A stretch of DNA of 64,000 nt from Vombatus ursinus (GCF_900497805.2 NW_020954548.1:6183856-6247855); one strand, 5' to 3'. Shown: positions 11,284-22,795, counted from the first letter of the stretch. The notes: generated from the letters alone by a model not told the origin. Numbers and translations: made by a program.

Positions 11284-13874
11284 TTTTTTTTAGCATGTGT
11301 TTTTAAAGCTTTGGGTTACATATTTTCTCCCTTCCTCCCTCCCCAACCACCTTCACTGAAAACGCAAGCATCTCAGTACAGGTTATAGATGTGTAGTCAT
11401 GCAAAACACTTCCATAGTAGTCCTGTTGTGAAAAACTAAGTATATTTCCCTTCATCCTATCCTACCCCCCATTTATTCTACTCTCTCTTTTCACCCTGTC
11501 CCTCCTCAGAAGTGTTTGCTTCTGATTATTCCCTCCCCTAATCTGTCTTCCCCTCTATTAACCCCCTGCTCTCTTGTCCCCTTCCCCCCTTATTTTCCTG
11601 TAGGGTAACATAGATTTCCATACCCCATTGTGTATGTTATTCCCTCCTTAAGCCCAATCCTATAAGAATGAGATTTACTCATTCCTTCTCACCTTCCCCC
11701 ATTTCCTCTCCACTGTAAAAGTCATTTCTTGTCGGTTTCATGTGAGATATTTTACCTCATTCTACTTCTCCCTTTCTCCTTCTCCCAGTATAATCCTCTC
11801 TCATCCCTTAATTTTATTTTCCAGATACCACTCAATCTTCAACTCAACCTGTGCCCTTTATCTATCTATACATACATATATTTTTTCCCCTCCCACTACC
11901 CTGATACTGACAAAGGACTCATGAGTTACAAATATCATCTTTCCCAGCAGGAATGTAAACGGTTCAACCTTAATAAGTCTCTTAGGATTTCTCTTTCCTG
12001 TTTATGTCTTCCATATTTCACTTGAGTCTTGTATTTGAAGGTCAAATTTTATGTTAAGCTCTGGTCTTTTCATCAAGAATGCTTGAAAGTCCCCTATTTC
12101 ATTGAATGACCATTTTTTACCCTGAAAGATTATACTCAGTTTTGCTGGGTAGGTGATTGTAGGTTGTAGTCCTAACTCCTTTGCCCTCCGGAATATCATG
12201 CTCCATGCCCTCTGGACCCTTAATGGAGAAGCTGCTAAATCTTGAGTTATCCTGATTGTGTTTCCATAGTGCTTGAATTGTTTCCTTCTGGCTGCTTGTA
12301 ATACCTTTTCCTTGACCTGGGGATTCTGGAATTTGGCTACAACATTCCTAGGAGTTTTCTTTTGGGGATCTCTTTCAGGAGGTGATCAGTGAATTCTTTC
12401 AATTTCTATTTTGCCCTCTGGTTCTAAAATATCAAGGCAATTTTCCTTGATAATTTCTTGAAAGATGATGTCTATGCTCTTTTTTATTGATCATGGCTTT
12501 CAGATAGTTCAATAATTTTTAAGTTCTCTCTCCTGGATCTATTTTCCAGGTCAGTTGTTTTTCCAATGAAATATTTCACATTCTCTTCTATTTTTTCATT
12601 CCTTTGGATTAGTGTTACAGTGCTTTGATTTCTCAAATTGTCCCTGGCTTCCAATTTCTCCATTCTAATTTTTAGGGAAGTATTTTCTTCAGTAAGCTTT
12701 TGGACTTCCTTTTCCATCTAGCCAATTTTGCTTTTTAGGGCATTCTTCTTCTCATTGGCTTTTTGGACTTCTTTTGCCATTTGGGTTAGGCTATTTTTTA
12801 AGGTGTTATTTTCTTCAGTATTTTTTTGGGTCTCCTTTAGCATCACTCTCAGTTTTTCCTCTACTTCTCTTACTTGCTTCTCAAAATCCTTTTTGAGCTC
12901 TTCCATGGCCTGGGACCCATTCATATTTTTCTTGGAGGTTTTGGATGTTGGAACTTTGGCTTCATTGTCTTCTTCTGGTTGTATGTTTTGATCTTCTTTG
13001 TCATTAAAGTAAGATAATATAGTCTGACTCTTTTTGTGCTGCTTGCTCATGATTGCAGCCAATTACTTGAGTTGTAGACTCTTTGTTAAGGTAGGAGTCT
13101 GTTTCCAGTGTGGAGAATGTACTGTCCCAAGCTTCAGGGGTTTTGTGCAGCTGTTTTCAGAGATACTTCTAGGGACCTGTCAATTTTCAGTTCTTCCAAG
13201 GTGCTATGATCAAGGGTGAGGTGTTTACTCCTTTCCTGGTCTGTGCTCTGGTCTATGAGCACTCTTTTCTATCTTGGAACTGTGAGGAGGGTTTCCTCTC
13301 CAAATCCACTACAAGCTGCACCATGCCAGTGCTCCTCCTTGCCCCAGGACCGCCACCTAGAACTGTGACCCAGATCCAAGCATGGGCAGAACAAGAGAAT
13401 CCTGCACCAGCAGAGAGATCCCTGAAATACCCCTCTGATCAGCCACTCGATTCCCCCTCAGTCTGTGGGCAGGAAGCTCAGCAAGCAGTCGCTGCCCCAG
13501 GGGCTGGGACCCCGTATGCTCCTCTCTCACCACCGTAGAAACAGACTTTTCCCACTGACCTTCTAAGTTGTCTTTGGCGATGGGTTGAGAAATCTGGAAA
13601 CTGCCACAACTGCTTGTGATTCAGTCCTCTGAGACCTGCTCCAGGGTTGCTGCAGCCTGTGCTCCCATGCTGAACTGTGCTCCTCTCCCAGCCTGGCACG
13701 ATGTACCTTTCTGATCAACCATGCAGGCTGTCTTTGGCTGGAAATTTGTTTTGCTCTGTCTTTTTGTGGGTTCTGCTGCTTTAGAATTTGTTTAGAGACA
13801 TTTTTATAGGTATTTGGAGGGGTTTGGGGGAGAGCTCAAGCAAGTCACTGTTTTTACTCCACCATCTTGGCTCT
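11284..13874 (-). mobile_element. L1-derived element B: ORF1 kept, ORF2 absent
   Basis: Read on the minus strand it starts with agagccaagatgg at 13874, runs through the 5' UTR, ORF1 (13062 to 12002) and most of the inter-ORF region (to about 11450), then goes directly to the L1 3' UTR (about 11445-11284). ORF2 is missing. The junction differs from that of element A, which lost more of the inter-ORF region but kept more of the ORF2 end. Short flanking repeats tggccc occur at 11278-11283 and 13874-13879. Confidence 0.8.
12002..13062 (-). pseudogene. L1 ORF1 remnant of element B
   Basis: This is the best preserved ORF1 here. Reading from 13062 downward: a start MAAIMSKQHKK, a lysine/glutamate-rich N-terminus, and a coiled coil with repeated EENNTLKN and EKKNALKSKIG heptads, up to a stop at 12718. 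The frame then reopens at MEKEVQKLTEEN (12717-12484) into the RRM entry NLKIIELSESHD. The C-terminal domain follows in another frame (12199-12002; GDFQAFLMKRPEL). At least one stop and one frame change break it. The 114-codon first block is intact. Confidence 0.8.
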
Positions 13875-13892
13875 GGCCCCTACTGTCCCCAT

Positions 13893-14045
13893 TTTGAGAC
13901 AGCTAGGTGGTTAAGAGCCCTAGACCTGGAGTTAGGAAGACCTGAGTTCAAACTAACCTGTCTGCCTCAGTTTCCTTATCTTTAAAATGGGGATCATAGC
14001 ATCACCTGCCTGCCTCCTAGTGCTCTTGGTTTTTGAAGGCTATAC
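13893..14045 (+). mobile_element. MAR1/CORE-type SINE, 3'-shortened
   Basis: The head gacagctaggtggttaagagc and acctgagttcaaac lead directly to a cctcagtttccttatc box, so an internal stretch of the usual SINE is missing. It directly abuts L1 element B. Confidence 0.7.
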
Positions 14046-14189
14046 CAGCAGAATATAAACTCTGAAAGATTCTTCCAAAGTAGATAAGTTTTGAGCATAG
14101 TCCAGGTGAAATATCATGTCTTCTGTCCAAGGTCTAACTTAGATAACTATGGAAAAACTCACAATATTAAGGTTGTACATTATGAATAA

Positions 14190-17100
14190 TTCTTTGGCCC
14201 TGAAATACAAAAATATGCTTTCTACCTTTGGTGTCCACCTGATCACCCAGCTCTCACCTGTGGCTCAAAGAAATTATAGCATGTACAACATTTCAGCAGG
14301 TGAACTAAACCAAGCTGAAATTAACCAAGGTGTCTCAAACCCATCAGTGAATAAGGGGGTTATCTGCTCTAAGCATGTGAAGCCTTCACCCAGTAGAAAT
14401 GGTGGATGAGAACAATTCTTTCCAATGGCCATAAAGGTGGCTGAAGCAGTTGTTGTGGAGCACTTAGAGCTTGGTTAGACATTGAAGATGCCAATGTCAT
14501 CCACTACATCCCAAACCATCAGCAGTCATCTTGACTTTTGTCTTGCCATTGGACTTCAATGACTTTGTAAGAGAGAGTGAGGCCAACTACTTTGTGCAAC
14601 TCTGCCTCACTTAAATTCAATTTAGGTGGGTGAAAATACATCAGCCATACCATTTTACCATTTTTACCTGCTTCAGAGTCCCATGGCAAGTGGCAAGTGA
14701 TGAAGCAGCAGGTGTAGATACACTGGGAGCTGTAGTCACAACCCTGTACCTAGACTTTTAGCCCAGGCTAAAAGTCATTTTCTCACTGAAATGAAGCAGC
14801 AGTAGGATTTGGAAGCCCTTTGGGTATCTGGGCAGCCTTTTTGAAGGACCACACTGTTCACCTCCTGGCATAAGGAAGGGGCTAGAAAAGTGCCCTAAAA
14901 ATTGTCTTCTTCACCCAACCTTGGCCTGCTTGCCATGGCACCCCACCCATGGATCCAACCCTTTAGTGGAAAACAAAAAAAAAAGTACAAAAACTTTTGG
15001 GATGATGGTTCCATTCACCATCAGTACATGAGATGTGTGCATGCTTATGGACAACATGAAATACGGTAGACCGGAAAGACAAACAGTTCTTTTTGTGAGA
15101 GAATTCAGCAGGCATCACATCCAAATAGCAGCCCTGAGTGAAACAAGGATGCAAATGAAAGCCAACTTACTGAAGTCAGAGCTGGATATACATTTTTCTG
15201 GAGTGACCACAGCAAAAGGGTATGCCGTGAAGCTGGCATTGGTTTTGCAATCAAAACTAGTCAACAAGCTTGTATGTCTATCAATAGGACTATATGACAA
15301 ACTTATGACAATGCAATTGGCACTTGCAAGAAAGTGCCATACCACCTTCATCAGTATATATGCTCCCTCTGTGATAAACCCTGATGAGGTCAAAGAAAAT
15401 TTTTATGAAGAACTGGAGACCTCATCATCCATGTGCTGAAAGAGGACAAGCTTTTGATTCTGTGCTAGAGTAGACTCAGACTACCAGATATGTCAGGGAG
15501 TGTTTAGGAGGAATGGACTTAGAAACAACAACAACAATAATCACTTACTCCTAAAGATGTGTGCATCTCGTGACATCATTACCAACACTGTCTTCCATTT
15601 ACCTAAATGCAAGAAAATTTAATGGTTGTAACCTCACAGCAAACATTGGCATTTAATAAACCATATCATTGTTAAGGAGAAGAGAGACAGGACGTGAGAG
15701 TGACAAAAGTGATGTGTGAACTGATCAAAGACTTATCCTCTCCAAGCTAAACATTCACATTCAACAAAAGTGGCAGCTCCAACATAAGACAACTACCATA
15801 AGACTTAATATCAACAGATTTCAGTGCTTCTCTAAGCATAAATAGTTAGTTCATTGCTAACTTGGAGGGAAAGATGAGCCAACAAATGGTTGACAACAGT
15901 GGAGCTGAAAAGGAGTAGGCAGTTTTCAAAGCTTTGGTTAACAAAATCACATTTACTTACCTGGGCCAGAACACTTGCAAACATCAAGACTAATTTGACA
16001 AAAATGTTGGAGAAATTCATAAGACGCTAAATGAAAAACAAGAACTCCACATGGTTTACCAACAGGATAGTTCATCCATCTCTAAGAATACCATTAACAC
16101 CATCAAAAGTACATTGCAAACGAAGTTTTGAGATATGCAGGATTCTTGGATCAGTAAGAAGATAGATGAAATTCAGTTTTTTTACTGATAGTAACAAGTC
16201 AAAGTGCTTTTGTGATGCCCTGAAGGCTATTTATGGGGAAAAGGTTTATGGTGCATCTCAGCTACTCAATGCTGATGGAACTACATTGATTAGATTGATA
16301 AAAACATGATCCTGAAGAGATGGGCTCAACACTTCCATAGTGTTCTCAACAGAGTGTCGTCAATCAATGCTGAAGCCATTGACCATATATCTCAGGTTGA
16401 AATTAACCAAACTTCCAATCAACCAAACTTTAGCCAAACTTCCAACCAAAGAAGAGGTTTTGAATGCCATCAAGCTCTTCTCATGTGGCAAAGTGCATGG
16501 TGCTGATTCTATTCCAGATGAGATTTACAATGGGTATGTGTCTGTGTTGGGGGCGGCACTACTCATACAAAAGCTGATGGAAATTTTCAGGTTATATGTT
16601 AAGAGGAAGTTACCCCCAGGAGTTCAAGGATGCCTCCATTGCCTATCTCTATAAAGGAAAGGAAAATAGGTTGTCCTGTGACAGTCACAGGGTAGTCTTT
16701 CTCTCTCTTAATCGTTGCCAGAAAGATTCTTTTTAAGAAATTTTTCTATTTGCTGTAATTACTGGCTCCACATATGGATGGTGTGGTACTGGCTGGAAAA
16801 ATTTTAATACTGTGGATAAGTTTACTTACCTTGGTAATATACTTTCCAGGATGTCCACATAGATAATGAGATTGACACACACACACTTTGCCAGAGCTAG
16901 GTCAGTGTTTGGGAAACTCCAAAGGAAAGCAGAGAGAGAAGAGGTATTAGACTGCCTGCCAAACTGAAGGTCTACAGAACCATTTTATTGACTTCATTGT
17001 TGTATGCCTGTGAAACCTGGACAGTATACCAGCACCATGCCAGGAAGTTGAATCACTTCCATTTGAATTGTCTTAGGAAGATTATGAAGATCACCTGTCA

Positions 17101-17625
17101 AGATAAGGTACTGAACACTGAGATCCTTTCTCAAGCTGAATTGTGAAACTATCACTGCCATTCAAACTCTACTGCCATGCAAACTCAACTCCAATGGTCA
17201 TGTTGTTTGAATGTCAAAAGTACATTTGCCTAAAAGTATTTTACAGAGAACTCATACAAGGCAAGAACTTACATGAAGATCAGAAGAAGTGATATAAGGA
17301 TACTGTCAAGGTCTCTCTGAAGAATTTTTGAATCAATTGTTAGACATGGGAGACACTGGCACAGGATCACCAAGCATGGCATGCCTATATCAAAGAAGGT
17401 TCTATACTCTATGAGCAAAGGAGAATTGCAGTAACTCAAAATCAATGTGAGATACTCAAATTTAGACATCTCCACTCCAAATGTTCATATGAACTATTTG
17501 TGCCCTACTTGTGGTAGAGTCTTTTGATGTCCTATTAATCTGATAAGTCATAGTCAGACACACTGTACCTTGACCCCAACAGAGTGATGTAATTTTGGTC
17601 CTCTTCAAGAATGAACAACCAGTAC
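14190..17625 (+). mobile_element. RTE-clade LINE, long copy with an RT deletion
   Basis: Order: a 5' UTR (about 14190-14990) that is shared with the SINE-like element at 59078-59576, an AP-endonuclease frame (ALSETRM at about 15134-15154; YAPS near 15358-15369), the N-terminal RT region (16340-16654, with PTKEEVLNAI and DSIPDEIY), a VDKFTYLGN motif (about 16811), an LLYACETWTVYQ motif (about 16995), a C-terminal CPTCGR...H...TH zinc-finger-like motif (about 17500-17560) and the 3' end cctcttcaagaatgaacaacc. Between about 16730 and 16790 the sequence jumps from the first RT motifs to the thumb, so the catalytic palm with its FADD-type box is deleted. Multiple stops are present. Confidence 0.75.
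15035..15439 (+). pseudogene. RTE endonuclease remnant
   Basis: A 134-codon open frame that matches the AP-endonuclease domain of RTE-type LINEs, which nicks target DNA. It shows RQTVLFVREFSRHHIQI, then ALSETRMQ (the catalytic E is in the SETR motif), LYDKLMTMQLAL, and SIYAPSV. The following GDFNARV-like region (about 15440-15480) has lost frame. There is no intact downstream RT, so this is a relic. Confidence 0.65.
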
Positions 17626-17639
17626 CACTACTTGGAATG

Positions 17640-17940
17640 TTAGATTTTTGTCTAAATGATGATGAGTAAATTTCTATTAGAAAAACTGAATACCCTCAGT
17701 TTTGATATTCTTGCTGGAAGTGAAACCAGAAAGAGGGCAAGGGAGAGTCTTGGCTACACAGAAACATGGTTCAGAGGTTCTGTGCAGACAAACAAGTTAA
17801 GTGCATTAGTGGAATTTGTAGAGTAGAATAGCAAGAAATAGCATCATAGAAGACACAATTCTATCTTATGATTATGATGATGATAAGCAAAGAGACCTCC
17901 ATGAAAACCATTGCAATTTAAATGTTGACTTCTTTTGAAA
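17640..17940 (+). mobile_element. RTE fragment, second lineage
   Basis: A stretch with ggttcagaggttctgtgcag and gtagagtagaatagcaagaaatag is closely repeated at 19705-19800, inside the other RTE fragment. It appears to be the 3' part of the same second RTE lineage, in the same direction. Confidence 0.5.
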
Positions 17941-18004
17941 AAAAATAAAGAAATGGAGAAATTCTATTAAAGTTTGGCAAGATCTCTAATGTTAAATTAA
18001 TACA

Positions 18005-18440
18005 TGCATTGATACTTGACTTCAACCAGCCCTGGCCCTGCTGCTGATTTTCCAAACTTCAAAGCCATGCTTCTGCTGCTATCTCATTTTGAAACTTCCA
18101 TTGGCATGTGGAATCTCCTTTCACTGGAATATCTAACTATTCTTATGGCCATTTCACCTCAGGATGTCCCTTCATAAGGCCCATTTCCTTCTCCCATTAG
18201 TGAGTTCCTATTTGAGCCTCCAATTTGTGAAGGGGCCCAGGCTAGCCAGCTTTCATTTTTCCTGACACTCTAGATTTCAAAGCCATGTCCCCCTCCCTTA
18301 CCTTCATCTTCTGTACTCCATTTCTCAGTTCCCTGTTGTATATTGTCTTCAACTACTAGAATAAAAGCCCCTTGAGTTTAGGGCCTGTCTTTCTTTTTTA
18401 CTTGTACTTATCACTGTGCCTGGCACATAGTAAGCCCAAA
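18005..18440 (+). mobile_element. L2-like LINE 3' region
   Basis: It ends with the L2 tail order: tagaataaaagccccttgag, then ctgtgcctggcacatagtaagc. The upstream 300 bases (tctgctgctatctcattttg and so on) are less clearly L2 and may be a marsupial-specific 3' UTR. Confidence 0.55.
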
Positions 18441-18689
18441 AAATACTTATTTCCTTCTTTGTTTTCTCCAAAGGAAGCTTAGGAAAAATGAGAGGAAAAT
18501 ACAGTGGGAATATAATTTAAAAGTTTGGCAGATAAGCACATCACAATACAAGGCCATTTGTAAAACTTTATGGAGGAGGATAGAATATTATAAGAAACAT
18601 TGCCTCACAAAAGCAGAAAAACAATGAAGATTTCTTGGCAAGAAATCCAGCTAAGACAGAACCTGCCAAGAACATGTTTACATAAAAGT

Positions 18690-20000
18690 GAAAAGATAAC
18701 AAACAATAGACATGAAATGAAATAGATTTGTCTTTATCTGTACAGTCATCTTCTTTCATTCTTAATGGCCACAGAACCACGACACTTGTGGATGATTTTG
18801 TGCTGATTACATTGAGTAAGGAAATACTGGAATCCATAGCCACTCATAAGAAATTGACATAGAAACCAACACATAAAAAAACCTAGTAAATGAAGACAGA
18901 ATGCTGTCCAGATTCTGACATGTTGTTAGATGAGAAGGCCAATGAGTTAGTCCACTGATACATATATCTGAGGAAGGCATTGCAGCTGATCTATAATATG
19001 GTCTAAGAACCGAACAGGATAGAGAGAGAGGGCAGGGTCATGTTTAGGAAACTGCAAAGTGCTTTCAATGATTTCTAAATGATTTCTGCTGTCAAAACCC
19101 ACCTTTTAACTTCCCAGTATCACAGAAAACATTTTATTAAAAGAATGAGGAAAATTAAAGGGAGATCTTTAAATGAACAATTAGAAATGCTAAGCTATAA
19201 AAAGGGCCAGGCTCATTTACAATACCAAATATGGTATCTCTTTTCAGAGGCTCCCCCTACCTACTTTCATCACAAATACTGTCTTTATCCTCAGCTTTTT
19301 GTTTCTTGAAAAAGGGAGGGAGGAAAGACCAGGTTTTCTTTTTTTCTTCTTTTCTTTTAAAATATTTTTTTTCTTAGGGGGCAGCTAGGTGGCACAGTGG
19401 ATAGAGCACCAGCCCTGAAGTCAGGACGACCTGAGTTCAAATCTGGCCTCAACACTTGACACTTACTAGCTGTGTGACCCTGGGCAAGTCACTTAACCCC
19501 AATTGCCTAAAAAAAAATAATAATCTTTTCTTCTAGTGATACTATATGACTAAGAACCATGGAACCCCATTATCTGAAAAGAGTCAAAATTGCAGGTGAT
19601 CCAAAAAGTAATGGAAAGACATTCAGTGAGTGAACCAATAGGAATACCAGCATATTATAAAAGAGGACTTACATGTGAGAAGTAGTATAAAAATGTTATC
19701 AGATACATAGAAGGATGTTTCAGAGGTCCTGTGCAGAGAAACACATAAATTAATTAGTGAAATTATAGAGTAGAATAGAAAGAAATAGTATCTTAGGAGA
19801 GGGATAGGCAGGTCGTGTAATATTTGCTAAGGATAATGGATAGGTTGAGGATTGCAATACTATTCATGACATCTTAGATGAACTTGAAGATTGCCTCTAT
19901 TCCACTCAGTGGTTCTTCCCTGGAAGATTTATGGCAGGACATTGATAAGGATTCCAGGGAATGGGAGGGCACAGATGGGTCGTGATATACACTAGAGGAA
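18690..20000 (+). mobile_element. RTE-clade LINE 3' region (second lineage)
   Basis: The translated sequence around 18790 reads DDFVLITLSKEILESIATHKKLT, an RT palm-to-thumb region of RTE/BovB type with its DD box in place of the usual ADD. Further on a YIYLRKALQ-like motif appears near 18960. The 3' part (19845-20000) carries attcatgacatcttagatg and tcagtggttcttccctggaa. It is broken by stops and by a SINE at 19377-19521. Divergence from the 14190-17625 element indicates a separate RTE family. Confidence 0.6.
19377..19521 (+). mobile_element. WSINE1-like SINE, sense
   Basis: Full-length: ggggcagctaggtggcacag, gagcaccagccctgaagtca, gacctgagttcaaatctgg, gctgtgtgaccctgggcaag, ending accccaattgcct plus A-rich tail. 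Flanks share a ttttctt..ag block, a likely target-site duplication. Confidence 0.9.
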
Positions 20001-20082
20001 AGAGGATCCACACCTTTGATATGTGCATATACAGATACCCACATACTTATTTCTTTTTAAATTTACTGGGGAAAATAAATTT

Positions 20083-20144
20083 TTAGAGAGAGGAAAAAGG
20101 GGAGAAGGGAGAGAGAGGGGGGGACAAAGAAAGAGACAGAGAGA

Positions 20145-20182
<38 letters not shown>

Positions 20183-20210
20183 GAGGAGGAGGAGAGAAAG
20201 AGACAGGGCA
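20083..20210. repeat. GA-rich purine tract
   Basis: A long polypurine stretch of GA, GGA and GAAA units. It gives serine/leucine-rich and arginine/glutamate-rich spurious frames. Confidence 0.95.
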
Positions 20211-20357
20211 CGGTTGAGTTTCTATGAAGGAAAATGCTGAACTCCAAGTTGTTTATTTTAAGCACTTTTCTCTTAACTTCTTGCTATGGATATACACTCC
20301 CCCATTGCTCTATTTTGTTCCCCAAGTGTATCCTTTCCCTCCCCTTTCATTTAATAG

Positions 20358-20679
20358 AATGACCGAAATAGGAATGACTTTAACCAGAAACCAGGGAATC
20401 TCCAGTATTGCAGAGGACCCTAGGGATGAAGAAATCACACCAAATGAGGGTTTTATGAAACTAGAATCTAAGGCTTTGCTGTGGGCAGCTTGCCTTCACG
20501 TGAAAGGAGATCAGAAGTTGTTTGCTAGGTTCCCAAAGGGGTTAGTTCTGCCAATAGTTAGACTTCCCTGGCAGGAGTCCTCTCTACCAGCTGTATTCCA
20601 AGAACATCTCCAAAATGCAAAAAATGAATTTGTGTGGTTTGAATCTGCAAATTGTTTTTGGATCCCTTCCCTTTGTTGA
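20358..20679 (+). other. Open frame after a good splice-acceptor-like site
   Basis: A pyrimidine tract (gtatcctttccctcccc) followed by atttaatag precedes an open stretch of about 107 codons, part of a 151-codon frame (20224-20679). It includes MTEIGMTLTRNQGISS and LPWQESSLPAVFQEHL. The second half ends at a stop at 20677-20679. I do not recognise the peptide and see no convincing donor. It may be a terminal exon, an old retrogene fragment or chance. Confidence 0.15.
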
Positions 20680-20801
20680 GAGGCTTTCATCTGTGTCCTC
20701 CCTGGAGGCTGAACTGGGTTCCTGGACTCCCGACATTTTATTTCTCCACCTGATTTTTTGACTCCTCATAATTCTGTTTATGCCCTGAAACATATATGTG
20801 T

Positions 20802-20804
<3 letters not shown>

Positions 20805-20846
<42 letters not shown>

Positions 20847-20895
20847 ACACATACATACACTTATGTGTATACATGTATTTATGTATATGTATATA
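20805..20895. repeat. TA/CA microsatellite
   Basis: About 15 TA units, then CA-CATA units and a TATG-rich stretch. Confidence 0.95.
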
Positions 20896-21184
20896 GAGAG
20901 TGACATAATGTACATAGACATCTATTATTTACAGACACATGTATTATCTCTTCTTTTTTATGAAGAAATAGAATTTTAAAAAATTAAAAGTATAAAAGCA
21001 ACAATGATCTATGTAAAGTATTCTAACTTCTACTGTTTCAGTGCTCATTATTCTCTATTACACTTCACCAGAAACAAAATGCTTTATAGGTTTTCTGAGT
21101 AGTAACCGCTGATAATATTACCTACTTTCTTCTGGGGTAGTTGTTTGAAAATTGCTTGGTGAACTTTAAGGGGGTTCCATGCAT

Positions 21185-21222
21185 TAGAGTTATCATCATC
21201 TTCATCACCATCATCATCATCA
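21185..21222. repeat. (ATC)n-like trinucleotide repeat
   Basis: An interrupted ATC repeat with several substitutions. Confidence 0.85.
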
Positions 21223-21331
21223 TCCTTAAAGTCCTTAGTTTGCCAAATTACAACTTTAGGCAGAAAGGAACAGATAAAGACTGTTTTCCCTTTAAAGAGA
21301 TTAAAAAAATGAGAGAAATGAAATGACTTTT

Positions 21332-21432
21332 CCATGGAACCATAAAATGTTAGAGGCTGAAGGAAACTAAGAGATCATTGAGCTCAGCCTTTCATTTTAC
21401 AGATAAGAGAACTGAGGCCCAAAAGAGGGAGA
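21332..21432 (-). mobile_element. L3/MIR3-like fragment, antisense
   Basis: The order ataaaatgttagaggctgaa, agagatcattgagctcag, cattttacagataag and aactgaggccc matches the antisense CORE-SINE/L3 type end. Confidence 0.6.
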
Positions 21433-21727
21433 TGGCCTGGCTCTAGGCCCTGCCAAAGAACAGCAAAGCTAAACACTTTATTTGTTCAGTTTTCTTTCCC
21501 ATACTCTGGATGAGACTTGGGCTTAGTGATCTGTAATGAAATGGGAAGGATTCATTTGGGAATGGATTTATGCTGGAGAAAATAGTTGGAGTGCTGAGGA
21601 GGGAATATACATTTATAAAAAGAAAAAAAAAATCTGTCCCTATTTCCTCTACTAACTTCTCATGATGCTTATAAAATAATACAACATGAATACAGCAATT
21701 CAATAAATACTAAGCATCTCCTTCTTT

Positions 21728-21797
21728 CTTTGAATCTGTAGTGCTTAACATGGTACCTGATCCATAATAAGTGTTTAATAAATGCTTATTGACTTAA
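21728..21797 (+). mobile_element. L2 3' end
   Basis: The string gtgcttaacatggtacctg followed by aagtgtttaataaatgctt is the L2 terminal block. Confidence 0.65.
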
Positions 21798-21799
21798 AT

Positions 21800-22580
21800 A
21801 CATGCATAACTCTGACATAGGTACAACTTGGATAAAATGTGGTCCCTATCCTCAAGGAATTAAAAAAAATTAAATTAAAGCTAGCTTTAATAGATTCTCT
21901 TTCTTTTCTTTTCTTTCTCTCCTTCGCTTCTCTCTTTCTCTTTGTTTTTTTTTGTATAGATACACACATATGCATATACATATACATATACATATATATG
22001 TGCGCTAATGACTTAATGAGTCTTTGAAAAGAGGAGGGAGCAATGTGAAGTCTTAGGGGATGGTCATTAATGAGTGGGCAAATCAAGGCTTGCTCTAATT
22101 GGAGGAACAATGGAATTAGGTTATAAGAGACAAAAGATGAAGAAAATTGGAGGCATTCCATACAGAACAGCTAGAGAAAAGGCATTGAGGTCTAGGAGTG
22201 CATTGTGTGTTTGTGAGCTTGGGTTGGAGGTGGTTGTAGTGGGTAGAGAGTTGTCTAGTGTGTCTCCAACTTGGAGTAGGAAGATGTGATTAATCTGAGC
22301 CAACTTTGGAAAGGCAGGGTAACAATAGGTTGTGGAGGCCTTGAACGTCAGACAGAAGAGTTTACATTTTACTCAGTAGGCAACAGGGATCCACTGAAGA
22401 TTTTAGAGTAGAATGACCAGATCTGTGTATGAGAAAGATTGTACCAGTGATTACAAATTAGCAGTGATGACAATAGATAGGAACAATCAATATATGAGGA
22501 CAAGTGGAAAGTGGTAAAATGAAGCTCTACTAGTTTAATTATCCTAGACATCAGTTTGGAGTATTGTAAGAAAAGCAACT
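21800..22580 (+). mobile_element. Mid-sized dispersed repeat, unnamed
   Basis: The parts tccctatcctcaaggaat (about 21845), gttgtggaggccttgaacg, caacagggatccactgaag and gaatgaccagatctgtg follow the order of an interspersed repeat also seen at 45310-45580 and 57010-57725. A pyrimidine tract and CATATA microsatellite (about 21895-22000) interrupt it. I cannot assign a Repbase name from memory. Confidence 0.5.
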
Positions 22581-22587
22581 AAACTGA

Positions 22588-22795
22588 CCATTCCTTCTAC
22601 CCAAACAAACTACGACTTGGAATATATACCAGGAAAATCAAAGACATCATTAACGGTTCAGTATATGCAAAAATATTCATAGCAGCTCTCTTTGGTAGCA
22701 AAGAACTGGAAATAAGGAAGATGCCCATCATTTGGGGAATAGTTGAAAAACTACTGCATAGTATAGTAATGGAATATTTGTTAATTTCTGAGGTG
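22588..22795 (+). mobile_element. L1 ORF2 3' fragment
   Basis: The block atattcatagcagctctctttggtagcaaa, then aagatgcccatcattt and gtagtaatggaatattt corresponds to the end of marsupial L1 ORF2 as seen at 35790-35900 in the window. Confidence 0.7.

Noticed and set aside
12728-12991. 87-codon plus-strand frame rich in Phe and Ser
   Set aside because: It is the complement of the L1 ORF1 coiled coil, which is read on the minus strand.
19377-19521. tRNA-like head as a possible tRNA gene
   Set aside because: It is part of a dispersed SINE with tail and copies elsewhere in the window; no complete tRNA cloverleaf was seen.
20023-20265. Arg/Glu-rich and Ser/Leu-rich frames on opposite strands
   Set aside because: Both are products of one GA-rich tract.
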